DNA from: Marvinbryantia sp.
GTDB taxonomy: Bacteria > Bacillota > Clostridia > Lachnospirales > Lachnospiraceae
Direction: 5' to 3'
Assembly (NCBI GenBank): GCA_016297895.1
Contig: JAEDFS010000017.1
Location: forward strand, 1-39,219
DNA: 39,219 bases
The notes under the pieces are model-generated. The model was given only the letters and a program-made list of their open reading frames with translations, searched no databases and was not told the origin of the DNA. Positions 1 to 9,042 of this stretch are shown here, piece by piece. The position numbers and the translations under genes were made by a program. Numbering within the stretch: position 1 is the first letter of the stretch; each line of letters starts with the position of its first letter.

Positions 1-415
1 CGGGGAAATCCGTAAATGTTATGGCTTCTTCCAGGGATCCGCAGACTACAAATGCCGCATTCCCTGCAAAATCCGTTCCCAAAGTTTCTCTCATGCGGTG
101 TTTTGCATGACAGATCTCCGCAGTCTCCGTTGAAATAAAATGAGGCAGTCCCATTCTTTCACTGACTTTCATAACGGTCGGCATGGCAATATCGGAACCT
201 ATAGAATAGATCACATCGACACCCATTTCTCTTGCCAGTGCTTCCACACCCTCCGGATCCTTGATATCCACCTGCCCAAAGTGATCTAAAAGCGGAATTC
301 CGTTATCTACTGTGGTATAGCTGCATCCGCAGACTTCAATCCCTCTGGATTTACAATATTCGATTGCATCGATCTGGGCATTGCTGGCTCCCAGAATCAA
401 AACCTTTCTTTTCAC
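1..415 (-). CDS. ATP-grasp-type ligase, N-terminal part (truncated by window edge)
   Basis: The first 138 codons are present; the rest lies beyond the left edge. Read from a GTG at 415, the protein begins VKRKVLILGASNAQIDAIEY, a Rossmann-like pre-ATP-grasp domain as in carbamoyl-phosphate synthase-like and carboxylate-amine ligases. It continues through a segment with IYSIGSDIAMP and HAKHRMRETLG, where the ATP-grasp fold usually begins. The start is chosen because GGGAGGA lies 9 bases upstream of the GTG. It follows the flippase gene by 20 bases on the same strand, so it probably belongs to the surface polysaccharide block. The substrate cannot be told from this fragment. The family call is fairly secure, the role is not. 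Confidence 0.7.
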   Translation of the reverse strand, partial: MKRKVLILGASNAQIDAIEYCKSRGIEVCGCSYTTVDNGIPLLDHFGQVDIKDPEGVEALAREMGVDVIYSIGSDIAMPTVMKVSERMGLPHFISTETAEICHAKHRMRETLGTDFAGNAAFVVCGSLEEAITFTDFP

Positions 416-435
416 ACCAATGTTCCTCCCCATCC

Positions 436-1872
436 TTAATATTTTTTGTGTCCGTTTTTCAGAATAACAACAAACTGCGGCAGAATCACTCTCACCGCTA
501 ATACCGCTCCTACCGCTAGCATACCATATCTTACATACCATGGAAGTGCATATACTTCCATGGAAACCGTATTCAAAATCAAAAAGAAAGCTGCAAGCTT
601 CAGTGTCGTTTTTAAAGGAATGATCCTCTGTCCTGTGATCCTCCATTCCTGCCAGCCCTGAACCAGTAAAAGAAAGGCATAACTCAATGCAGTCGTATAA
701 GCAGCTGCCTGATATCCGAATATCTGAATGCAGATATAGTTCAGGATCACATTTACGATCATGGATAAAATGGTTCCAAGCGCCACATAGCCCGTCTTTT
801 TATAATAATTCTGAATTGCAGTATAACTGTAACTGTAGAACCGGAACAGCGTTCCCGTAATCATAGGTGAAATGACCCATATTGCTGCCATATTCTTCCG
901 GCCGCCCAGAATCAGTACGATCTCCGGCGTCAGCATGACCAGGAACCAGGAAATCATTCCGAATCCCTTCATAACAGTAATCCAGGGCTTTTTGATATCC
1001 TTTGATTCACCTCTTGATATTTTTTCATAAAACCAGGGAAGCCAGGCATTCCATACAGAATCCTCCAGGATCCAGATGATAAATGAGACTGTGGTTCCCA
1101 CCGCAAAAATTCCGGTTTCCCATTCTCCGATCATATCCTGAATCATGATCTTATCTGCCTGATTCATGATCTGTATGGATAATACTTCCGGGATCAACGG
1201 AAGACTGTATGCCAGTCCATAAAGCCAGTATTCCCTGGAAAACAGCTTTCGACCCTGCACCGCCATGATCAGTGCTATGACCAGGCCTCCTATGATCTGC
1301 GGTACATAAAATCCCAGGATCCTGTAATGTACCAGCTGATCATACTCTCCTCTTATATTTCCAAGATAAAGCCATCCGATTGAGATCAGCGTTGCCGGAA
1401 TTACCAGAAGTATGGAAGCGGTTGTGGCAAACTTATATCTCATGCTCTGCTTTTCGCGTCGATTCATATATAAAACACTGGTATATGCAAAAATATACCC
1501 AAATGCTGTGTACAGCATCACGTCATCCATACTGCAGACAGACTGTATCCATGATTTACATAAAAGGCAAAGACCGATAAAAAAGGCAATTGACAAATAA
1601 GAAAGATTTTGTACTGCTGATGTATATGAGTCAAACCTTTCTTTCATATCATATTTTGCTCGCTCCACACTTTTCCACAAACATAATGACATGATAGGAA
1701 CAGCGATCTGAAGCCAGGATTCATATACCCGGATCTGTCCGAATTGCTCGGTCGATAATAATCTTGTATAAACAGGTGTGGTAATAAAACTGATTCCACG
1801 CACCAGAAGCTGACATACAACAAAGAAAAAACCGGATTTCACAGCCCGCCTGTTTAAAGAATCATCCTTCAT
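436..1872 (-). CDS. Polysaccharide flippase, Wzx/MATE-like (MOP superfamily)
   Basis: A 478-residue integral membrane protein with about 12 to 14 hydrophobic segments and the N-terminal pattern KSGFFFVVCQLLVRGISFITTPVY, cut here to its key part GISFITTPVYTRLL, typical of Wzx-type lipid-linked oligosaccharide flippases. It would move an undecaprenyl-linked sugar unit across the cytoplasmic membrane. The start at 1872 is preferred over longer in-frame choices because GGAG lies 6 bases before that ATG. The next gene downstream is an ATP-grasp gene and upstream is an exported Ig-like protein, so this is the edge of a surface-polymer cluster whose remainder is off the left side. Residue 260 onward has NQADKIMIQDMIG, a conserved-looking cytoplasmic segment in this family. 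No polymerase or priming transferase is visible here. Confidence 0.85.
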   Translation of the reverse strand: MKDDSLNRRAVKSGFFFVVCQLLVRGISFITTPVYTRLLSTEQFGQIRVYESWLQIAVPIMSLCLWKSVERAKYDMKERFDSYTSAVQNLSYLSIAFFIGLCLLCKSWIQSVCSMDDVMLYTAFGYIFAYTSVLYMNRREKQSMRYKFATTASILLVIPATLISIGWLYLGNIRGEYDQLVHYRILGFYVPQIIGGLVIALIMAVQGRKLFSREYWLYGLAYSLPLIPEVLSIQIMNQADKIMIQDMIGEWETGIFAVGTTVSFIIWILEDSVWNAWLPWFYEKISRGESKDIKKPWITVMKGFGMISWFLVMLTPEIVLILGGRKNMAAIWVISPMITGTLFRFYSYSYTAIQNYYKKTGYVALGTILSMIVNVILNYICIQIFGYQAAAYTTALSYAFLLLVQGWQEWRITGQRIIPLKTTLKLAAFFLILNTVSMEVYALPWYVRYGMLAVGAVLAVRVILPQFVVILKNGHKKY

Positions 1873-1953
1873 TCTAATCTCCATTTTATTTCTGATTATC
1901 GCACAAAATCCGGCAAAAGATAACACTAACGTGATCCTTCTGCCGGTTTTATA

Positions 1954-3120
1954 CTATTTCAGTCTTACGATCTGCACGATTTTCTCATTCATCCAGCCTG
2001 CAGACGGTCCAAATGAAAGGAACCGATATTCTCCGTTTATAAGTTCCGTATTCACACCTCGTCCCGCATCATACCATTTTCCGTCTCCGGCATATACATT
2101 TGTGTGCATCACTCTTTCCCATCCGCATATATCTCCGGGAAGCAGATTTCCCTCTTTCAAAAGCTGATTTGGAGTCTTGTTCACTGTGAGCACCTCAAAC
2201 TTTTTATTGAAATCAGGATCATTTTTCAGCTTATCATTAAAATGAAAGGTTCCTCCCGCTTTCGCATAAAGGTGCTGTTTTGCAGTCATGATTCCTGCCT
2301 CCGTCAATCCCCAGCGAACGATTCCGGAACAAACAAGATATCCTGTATTTCCGGCCGCTACATACGCTGCTGCTTTTTTCCATTCGGATGAATAGGTAAG
2401 CTTTTGCACCTTCTGATTTCTGGCATAATACCATTTTCTGCCTGCCTTGTAATCTGACCGAACCTGATCTGACATTGCCTGAAGCGTATTCAGAAATCTC
2501 TGTGCGGCTGCAGAAGCTTTTTTCTCTCCGTTCTGTCCGCTCTGATCCGATGAGTTTACGGATGGAGTTTTCTTTTTGACTACGATCCTGCAGTATGCTA
2601 TTTTTCTGCTGCCGTCTTTGGAACAGGCTTTGATCAGCGCCGTCCCCTCGCTGATTGCCTTTACTTTGCCGGTCGAAGAGACTGATACTGCCTTTTTATT
2701 GGATGAACTCCAGCTCAGGGATTTGTTATTCGCAGAAGCTGGCAGAACCGTTGCCTTCAGTGTTGCCGATTTTCCCTCTGTCATCTCAAAATTCGTCTTA
2801 TCCAATTTGATCTTTGTCACAGGCTGTTTAATCGTCAGCACACATTTATACTTTTTTTTGCCTGATTCAGCGGTAAGTGTGACTGTACCCTTCTTTCTGG
2901 CGATTACCTTTCCCTTCGATGAGATCGGCGCTTTCACAGAATCAGAACTTTTCCATTTCACACTGCTTTTTGCATGATTCAGCTTCAGTGTATAACTTTT
3001 ACCCACATTCAAAGTAAGTTTTGTCTTATTCAGCTTTGGTGATGCTGCAGAAACACTCATTGAAAAAGCAGTCAGCAATACCAGTAAAATCGTCACTACT
3101 TGTGCTTTCCATCTCTTCAT
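1954..3120 (-). CDS. Exported protein: two Big_2 Ig-like domains plus NlpC/P60-like C-terminal domain
   Basis: A 388-residue secreted protein. Residues 1-25 form a signal peptide ending near SVSAA. Two bacterial Ig-like (Big_2) domains follow at about 28-100 and 104-182, each with the WSSS/WKSS and GKVKA-type signature. After a Ser/Gly/Gln linker, residues 205-388 look like an NlpC/P60-type cysteine peptidase or amidase: Cys264 in VCSGIVRWGL, LLPGDICGW, His339 in MHTNVYAGDG and Asp351 as a possible third residue. NlpC/P60 enzymes cut peptidoglycan stem peptides, so a cell wall role is likely but the exact bond is unknown. The gene has its own promoter (3156-3184). The Ig-like domains probably anchor or space the enzyme in the wall. 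The hydrolase call is from motif layout only. Confidence 0.7.
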   Translation of the reverse strand: MKRWKAQVVTILLVLLTAFSMSVSAASPKLNKTKLTLNVGKSYTLKLNHAKSSVKWKSSDSVKAPISSKGKVIARKKGTVTLTAESGKKKYKCVLTIKQPVTKIKLDKTNFEMTEGKSATLKATVLPASANNKSLSWSSSNKKAVSVSSTGKVKAISEGTALIKACSKDGSRKIAYCRIVVKKKTPSVNSSDQSGQNGEKKASAAAQRFLNTLQAMSDQVRSDYKAGRKWYYARNQKVQKLTYSSEWKKAAAYVAAGNTGYLVCSGIVRWGLTEAGIMTAKQHLYAKAGGTFHFNDKLKNDPDFNKKFEVLTVNKTPNQLLKEGNLLPGDICGWERVMHTNVYAGDGKWYDAGRGVNTELINGEYRFLSFGPSAGWMNEKIVQIVRLK

Positions 3121-3155
3121 AAACTACCACCCATACTATTACATATTTATTACAA

Positions 3156-3184
3156 ATTGTATCATGCTCTTTACGAATATGCAA
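3156..3184 (-). promoter_or_regulatory. SigA-type promoter of the Ig-like/NlpC-like gene
   Basis: On the minus strand TTGCAT (3179-3184) and TACAAT (3156-3161) are separated by exactly 17 bases. It lies in the 66-base gap between the GT2 stop and the start at 3120, giving a leader of about 30 nt. This separates the Ig-like/flippase/ATP-grasp genes from the long operon upstream, although I see no terminator in the gap. Confidence 0.65.
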
Positions 3185-3186
3185 TA

Positions 3187-4200
3187 TCAATTTTGCAGGC
3201 TACTTTCTGCGTTGTTTTCTGTGTTGTTTTCTGCGCTGATCCTGTCCTGCTCCAGGCTTGTACCACTGACCGGCTCTTTTTCATAGACGTGACGTACCAC
3301 ATATTGGGGCGTCCTTTGCATTTCCAGGAACATCCTTCCGATATACTCACCGATCAATCCCATGAACATTAAAATAATACCTGAAAAGAAGAATAAAACA
3401 GCCACCATAGAGGACCATCCCATCGGCACGGCAGGTCTTCTGATCTTATTGATCAATACAAACAGCACTCCCAACAGACCGATCACAGAAAAAAGATATC
3501 CCAGTCTGGTTGCAATTCGAAGAGGTACTACAGAAAAGCCCATAATATTGGACCAGAGACTGATCAGTTTTTTTAATGTGTAATTTGACTGACCGACTTC
3601 TCTTTTAAAGTGCTGAATCGGCACACACTTAATATTTTTAGTAGTGCGTAAAATCAGACCCTGCATCTGCGTGTAGGGGCTTTCATAAGTAATCACAGAA
3701 TCACGCACATATTTTCTCATCATCCAGTAACTGGATACACGCATATCTTTTGGCTTTCCAAGAAGGAGGCATACGGTCAGATGATTGAGATAGCTTCCCG
3801 CATTTCGGAAAAAAGAATGCTTTTTGTTCTCATAATACCCATACACCACATCGTATCCCTCATCAAGAGCTGCAAAAAGATATTTCAGTTGGGAAGGATG
3901 TGTCTGTCCGTCATCATCCATTGCAATCATGACCTCACCCCGGGCATAATTAAGACCTGCCATAATCGCATTATGCTGCCCGGAATTATATGCCAGCTCG
4001 ATCACCCGAACACAGGAATACTCTTCTGCAAGCTTCTTCAATTCCGTAATCGTGGCTGGATTATTTGGTGAATAATCATCTACCAGTACAAACTCATACT
4101 CCGTTTTACCAAGATGGTCCATTTCTTCCATCGTCATTTCTACTACTTTGCGTATCGTCTGATCTGAATTATAACATGGAATGATAATGCTATAGAGCAT
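3187..4200 (-). CDS. GT2 polyprenyl-phosphate glycosyltransferase (CsbB/GtrB-like)
   Basis: A 337-residue family 2 glycosyltransferase. The GT-A domain (about 1-225) shows IIIPCYNSDQTI at the nucleotide-binding start, VLVDDYSPNN, and the metal-binding AMDDDGQTHPSQ with Asp95-97. Two C-terminal membrane helices lie at about 230-252 and 262-286, followed by a short cytoplasmic tail. This architecture belongs to DPM1/GtrB/CsbB enzymes that charge undecaprenyl phosphate with a sugar. It overlaps the 3' end of the yfhO-like gene by 11 bases, so the two are translationally coupled. In Bacillus subtilis CsbB makes C55-P-GlcNAc for YfhO; the same division of work is inferred here. The sugar is not known. 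Confidence 0.88.
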   Translation of the reverse strand: MLYSIIIPCYNSDQTIRKVVEMTMEEMDHLGKTEYEFVLVDDYSPNNPATITELKKLAEEYSCVRVIELAYNSGQHNAIMAGLNYARGEVMIAMDDDGQTHPSQLKYLFAALDEGYDVVYGYYENKKHSFFRNAGSYLNHLTVCLLLGKPKDMRVSSYWMMRKYVRDSVITYESPYTQMQGLILRTTKNIKCVPIQHFKREVGQSNYTLKKLISLWSNIMGFSVVPLRIATRLGYLFSVIGLLGVLFVLINKIRRPAVPMGWSSMVAVLFFFSGIILMFMGLIGEYIGRMFLEMQRTPQYVVRHVYEKEPVSGTSLEQDRISAENNTENNAESSLQN

Positions 4201-6871
4201 TTTTTCGTTTCCTCCTTATCATAAGTGCTGCGACAAAAATGCAGATACCGGCAGCCGAGATCAGAATACTGAGCTTAAGTCCCGGAATCTGAAACCTCAA
4301 TTCAATCTCATGATCACCCGGCTCCAGCATTATACCGGAATACATAAGATTGACTCTCTCAATCGTCTGTTTTTCACCGTCAACATATGCTGTCCATCCA
4401 TTTTCATAAGGAATACTGAGTACAAGTAATTTGGGACGGTCAAGAGAAATTTCCCCTGTGATTCGGTTATCCGTCATAGAAATATTCTCCAGTGTACTCT
4501 CTCTTAAATGCTCCACATAACCATCCATGTATTCCATTGGCTGACAGTATACAGAGATCTCATCAAAACTGATCTTGCACTTATCTGCAAAGCGGATCTC
4601 GCATTCTGTTTTTGCTTCTTCACTGTATCCCAGATTAAAAACGTACTCTGACTGACCGGTGTTATAAATGCTCTTATCTCCGTAATAGTAATAAGATGTA
4701 TCTGTGTTTCCGCTGTGGATCTGAATATTCAAGCGCCCGCTGCTGTTTCTGCTCATACCTGCTATGGAAAGATATGTCTCCGAGTTATCCATTCCTTCAA
4801 AAGAAATTCGCACGGTTCCCCCTGCCTCTGTAACCCGGAAGAAGTCTGAACCGACCTCTACTCCGTCTCCTTCTATCCTTATTATCTTACGGTTCCTACC
4901 GGTAATTGTAACAGGTTCCTCCTTCTCCTCCTCCGCAAATGGCGTCAGAGCCTCCTCATCCACTACTGCAGCCTGCAGCACCACTTCCTGTCTGCTCTCC
5001 GTATCATAGGATTCCAGTTCTTCCTGTGATATCACCCGATCATAAGCATACCCCAACGGAAGAAACAATCTGTTGCGATAGATCTCATACCTCTTTCCGT
5101 CTATTTCTGTTTCCTTTTCTTTAACGTATCCATAGGGAATATCTCCCGTTTTTCCTTCTTCTGCCGCATAATATTTTACAGAAGCAAGTGTATCCGGAAA
5201 CGTTCTTTCATCAAATCCACAAAGTCTGCCGATATTCCATGAAGTCAGACCCATAGACCGGTAATAATCTACCATTGCTTTTGAAGGGGTACTGGAATAA
5301 TATGTTATTCCGGCATAACCCAAAATCATAGCAGCATTTTGAACACTGTAATCGTCCACTCTTGACGCACTTCGGAAAAATTCTCCTTCTTCCATATCCG
5401 GAACACTTTTCAATGGCGTATCTGTAATTGTACCCAGAACTTTTCCTCTTCCCGTAAATTCCGATACCATATTTCCAAAGCTCGGACTGTACTGCATCAT
5501 CCCGGATACCCACAGGAGAAGCACCGACATAACCGTGACAACTCCTTTTTTCCATCGAAGCTTCATATTCCTTTGGAGATTCAGGAAAACGATACAAATA
5601 TATACGATCAGTAAAAGCGCTGCCGCTGTCATAACTGTTTTTGCGGCATCCATTTTCTTACTGTATACAGTAGCCGCAATCATCAGGTACGGTATCATCC
5701 CAATAAGAAGCAGCACTCTTTTTTTGAAACTCAACTCAAAAATATCTCTTAATCCATACGCCGTCATTACAGCGATCACAAATGCATATGCATAGCACCA
5801 CCGATTTGTAATGCTGCTGAATCCGCTGAAAACATATGCAAATAAAGGAACACAGCAAAACACTGTCCCTGTAATAAATGAAATTTTCAGACTGCGTCTT
5901 CCTTTTTTTATAAATATGAGTATGACAGCAAAATAAGAGAGTGCTGTAAATCCCAGACGGAGCCATTTTCCTGGTGAATAGGACGTCACCAGAAAATACT
6001 CTGCACATCTGAAAAACCAGTTTGAGCCATATTCCCAAAGAGAACTCATATTCTCGACCACTGACTGTGTTCTGGAAGAGGTAAGATAATCTGAGAAGTT
6101 CACAATCAGAGTAATATTTGCGATAACAACCCCAAGTATATAGGACAATGCAGCTGTCCGAACTCTTAACAGAAAAGCTCTGATACTTCTGTTTTCCTTT
6201 CTTTCAAACACACGAATCAGAAAATAGACTCCCATGATCAGCGTATTCATATAGGTAAAATAGTATCCGCACCACAAACTGATTGCTGTCATGATCGTAC
6301 AGATATACCATCTTTTTTTTCTGCAGATCTCTTCCATCCCGATCAACATCAGCGGCAATGTAATCATCGGTACCAGAAAATGAGAATGACGAAGCCCGGC
6401 AAACAACCCGTATCCCGAAAACACATATAACAGACTGGCTGTCAGCGATTCCCATTTTCCGTTTTTGAAATAGAACAGGAAAGCTGACATGGACAGACCG
6501 GCAATATAGAATCTGAGAAACAGAACACATCCAAATGCGGTCTCAATATACTTCGGTGGAAAAAACAGATATATCCAGTATAAGGGTTCCATATGAAGTG
6601 GGATGGAGGTTCCCATTCCCAATTGGAAATCATATGTGCTCAGTCCACCGGTTCCTTTTAAAATTCCCGTAATCGTTTCCCAGGTTTTTCTGATAAAATA
6701 ATACGCCTTTGGAACATACTGTGATACCGCATCCGTGGTCCAGCAAAAACTTTTGTTCTCAAGAAAAAACCAGATAAATATACCACCGGCAGTCACTCCA
6801 AACAAGATGGTATACCACATCAGATATTTCACAATTTCTTTCCTTCGACTGCCGGATCTTACTTGATTCAT
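4190..6871 (-). CDS. yfhO: YfhO-family membrane glycosyltransferase (GT-C-like)
   Basis: An 893-residue multi-pass membrane protein matching the YfhO family in length and layout: a first helix at about 13-33, an outward loop with the acidic WTTDAVSQYVP stretch, about ten further helices to residue 470, a large extracytoplasmic domain (about 475-860) and a last helix before the basic tail RRKRKN. The C-terminal domain has LSIPYENGWTAYVDG, a well-kept YfhO sequence. YfhO proteins take a sugar from undecaprenyl phosphate and add it to teichoic or other surface polymers outside the membrane. The start at 6871 has GAGGAG 5 bases upstream. It follows ppk1 by 27 bases and overlaps the GT2 partner gene, which supports a CsbB-YfhO-type pair. 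The acceptor polymer is unknown. Confidence 0.88.
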   Translation of the reverse strand: MNQVRSGSRRKEIVKYLMWYTILFGVTAGGIFIWFFLENKSFCWTTDAVSQYVPKAYYFIRKTWETITGILKGTGGLSTYDFQLGMGTSIPLHMEPLYWIYLFFPPKYIETAFGCVLFLRFYIAGLSMSAFLFYFKNGKWESLTASLLYVFSGYGLFAGLRHSHFLVPMITLPLMLIGMEEICRKKRWYICTIMTAISLWCGYYFTYMNTLIMGVYFLIRVFERKENRSIRAFLLRVRTAALSYILGVVIANITLIVNFSDYLTSSRTQSVVENMSSLWEYGSNWFFRCAEYFLVTSYSPGKWLRLGFTALSYFAVILIFIKKGRRSLKISFITGTVFCCVPLFAYVFSGFSSITNRWCYAYAFVIAVMTAYGLRDIFELSFKKRVLLLIGMIPYLMIAATVYSKKMDAAKTVMTAAALLLIVYICIVFLNLQRNMKLRWKKGVVTVMSVLLLWVSGMMQYSPSFGNMVSEFTGRGKVLGTITDTPLKSVPDMEEGEFFRSASRVDDYSVQNAAMILGYAGITYYSSTPSKAMVDYYRSMGLTSWNIGRLCGFDERTFPDTLASVKYYAAEEGKTGDIPYGYVKEKETEIDGKRYEIYRNRLFLPLGYAYDRVISQEELESYDTESRQEVVLQAAVVDEEALTPFAEEEKEEPVTITGRNRKIIRIEGDGVEVGSDFFRVTEAGGTVRISFEGMDNSETYLSIAGMSRNSSGRLNIQIHSGNTDTSYYYYGDKSIYNTGQSEYVFNLGYSEEAKTECEIRFADKCKISFDEISVYCQPMEYMDGYVEHLRESTLENISMTDNRITGEISLDRPKLLVLSIPYENGWTAYVDGEKQTIERVNLMYSGIMLEPGDHEIELRFQIPGLKLSILISAAGICIFVAALMIRRKRKNAL

Positions 6872-6898
6872 GTCATCTCCTCTTTACATCAATGATTT

Positions 6899-9031
6899 TT
6901 AATTTTCTTCTACGTGCTCTTCCGGAATAAACACCCGGTCTCTTACCGGATCTTCCGGTTTCCGGACCCGCTCTTTCGCTTCTTCACAGAAATAATCCTG
7001 TGCACAGATCAGTGTCTTACCCCGCTTATCAATCTTTTCGTAACTTCCGTCAGGCTGAAGGATATGTGCTTTTACATTATCTTCCAGCTGAATCTCAAGG
7101 ATCTTCTGTAATTCTTCTTTTAATTCCTCCTGCTCTACAGGGAACAGGATCTCTACCCGTTTATCAAGATTTCTCGGCATCCAGTCCGCACTTCCCATAT
7201 AGATCTCCGGAATTCCGTTATTATGGAAATAAAAGATTCTGGCATGTTCCAGGAAATTTCCCACAATAGAACGCACGGTAATATTTTCACTGATCCCCGG
7301 AATTCCGGTCTTAAGACAGCAGATTCCCCTGACGATCAGATCGATCTTCACTCCTGCTGCAGAGGCTTCATAGAGAAGAGCAATGATATCTCTGTCACAA
7401 AGAGAATTCATCTTTGCTATGATTCTCGCCTCTTCCCCTTTTCGTGCATGTTCCGTCTCTCTCTGAATCAGCTCCGCAAAACGCCCGCGAAGCCAGATCG
7501 GAGCCAGAGCCAGTTTATTCCAGTTCTTTGGTTCCGAATAGCCGGAAAGCATATTAAACACCGCCGTTGCATCCTCTCCAATGGCTTCCGCACAGGTGAG
7601 GAGTCCACAGTCCGTGTACAGTTTCGCTGTCGAATCATTATAATTACCGGTTCCCAGATGGACATATCTGCGGATTCCATCCTCTTCTCTTCGAACGACC
7701 AGTGTGATCTTACAGTGCGTCTTCAATCCTACCAGGCCGTAAATGACATGGCAGCCGGCTTTCTCCAGCATTTTTGCCCAAACGATATTATTTTCTTCAT
7801 CAAATCTTGCTTTCAGTTCCACCAGGACAGACACCTGTTTTCCATTCTCCGCCGCCTGGGCAAGAGCCGCAATAATGGGTGAATTTCCGCTGACACGGTA
7901 AAGAGTCTGTTTGATTGCCAGCACATCCGGATCCTTTGCCGCCTGCTTAACAAAATTGACTACCGGATCAAAGGTCATGTATGGATGATGAAGAAGAATA
8001 TCCTTTTCCCGGATTGCTTCAAAAATATCAGTTTTATCCATCAGGGCAGGCACCGGCTGAGGAATATAGTGCGGAGTCTTTAAATGATCAAAGCCTTCCA
8101 TTCCGTAAAGCTTCATCAGGAACGTAAGATCCAGAGGGCCGCTGATCTGGAACACATCATCGCCCCGGATATCAAATTCTTTCTTCAGGATCTTTAAGAG
8201 CTGTTTATCCATGCTCTCTTCCACTTCCAGACGAATGACCTCGCCCCACTGCCTCTTTTTCAGCTGCTTCTGTATCTCCTTTAAGAGATCGGCCGCTTCA
8301 TCCTCATCGATGGTCAGATCCGCATTGCGCATGATCCGGTAAGGATGAGCACACACGACATCATAATTTAGGAACAGAGATCCGATATTGCGTTCGATCA
8401 CTTCCTCCAGAAGGATCACAGCCCGTTCCCCGTTTTTCCCCTTCGGCAGCTCGATAAATCTGGGCAATACAGAAGGTACCTGTACCGTAGCAAACTCCCG
8501 TTCCCCCTTTTTATCATCCTTTTTTGAAATCAGAGCACCGATATTCAGTGTTTTGTTTCGAATCAAGGGAAAGGGTCTGGAGGAATCCATCGCCATCGGA
8601 GTCAGGACAGGATACACATTGGATTCAAAGTATCTGTCCACGAATTCTCCCTGTTCCTTCGTCAGATTCTCATGATGAGCCACCACTTCCAGTCCCTGCT
8701 GCTTCAATGACGGAAGGATAGAACGATTATAGGTAGAATACTGCACATTGACCAGATTATGCACCCGTTTTAAAATGACCTCGATCTGTTCGGATGCTGT
8801 CATTCCGGCAATATCTTTTTTTGTATAGCCGGCATGGACCATGTCTTTTAACGATGCCACGCGGATCATAAAGAATTCATCCAGGTTTGATGAAGTGATA
8901 CTTAAAAACTTCAGGCGTTCGAAAAGAGGAATATTCTTATCCCTGGCTTCACTGAGAACCCGTTCATCAAAGCTGATCCAACTGTCCTCTCTGTTTCTGT
9001 AATATTCCGGTTTTAAAAATTCACTGTCCAT
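6899..9031 (-). CDS. ppk1: Polyphosphate kinase 1
   Basis: The 710-residue protein matches Ppk1 throughout. It makes inorganic polyphosphate from the gamma-phosphate of ATP, reversibly. Numbering from the ATG at 9031, the N-terminal domain contains FLSITSSNLDEFFMIRVASL, the catalytic His439 lies in GLKTHCK and the second conserved His596 in FLEHARIF; the HLGTGNYNDSTAKLYTD and SADWMPRNLD motifs are intact. A GTG two codons earlier is possible, but AGGAGGA sits 6 to 8 bases before the ATG. It comes 11 bases after ppx, so synthesis and breakdown of polyphosphate are encoded together. Length and active-site residues look normal. Confidence 0.97.
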   Translation of the reverse strand: MDSEFLKPEYYRNREDSWISFDERVLSEARDKNIPLFERLKFLSITSSNLDEFFMIRVASLKDMVHAGYTKKDIAGMTASEQIEVILKRVHNLVNVQYSTYNRSILPSLKQQGLEVVAHHENLTKEQGEFVDRYFESNVYPVLTPMAMDSSRPFPLIRNKTLNIGALISKKDDKKGEREFATVQVPSVLPRFIELPKGKNGERAVILLEEVIERNIGSLFLNYDVVCAHPYRIMRNADLTIDEDEAADLLKEIQKQLKKRQWGEVIRLEVEESMDKQLLKILKKEFDIRGDDVFQISGPLDLTFLMKLYGMEGFDHLKTPHYIPQPVPALMDKTDIFEAIREKDILLHHPYMTFDPVVNFVKQAAKDPDVLAIKQTLYRVSGNSPIIAALAQAAENGKQVSVLVELKARFDEENNIVWAKMLEKAGCHVIYGLVGLKTHCKITLVVRREEDGIRRYVHLGTGNYNDSTAKLYTDCGLLTCAEAIGEDATAVFNMLSGYSEPKNWNKLALAPIWLRGRFAELIQRETEHARKGEEARIIAKMNSLCDRDIIALLYEASAAGVKIDLIVRGICCLKTGIPGISENITVRSIVGNFLEHARIFYFHNNGIPEIYMGSADWMPRNLDKRVEILFPVEQEELKEELQKILEIQLEDNVKAHILQPDGSYEKIDKRGKTLICAQDYFCEEAKERVRKPEDPVRDRVFIPEEHVEEN

Positions 9032-9042
9032 CTTCACTCCTC

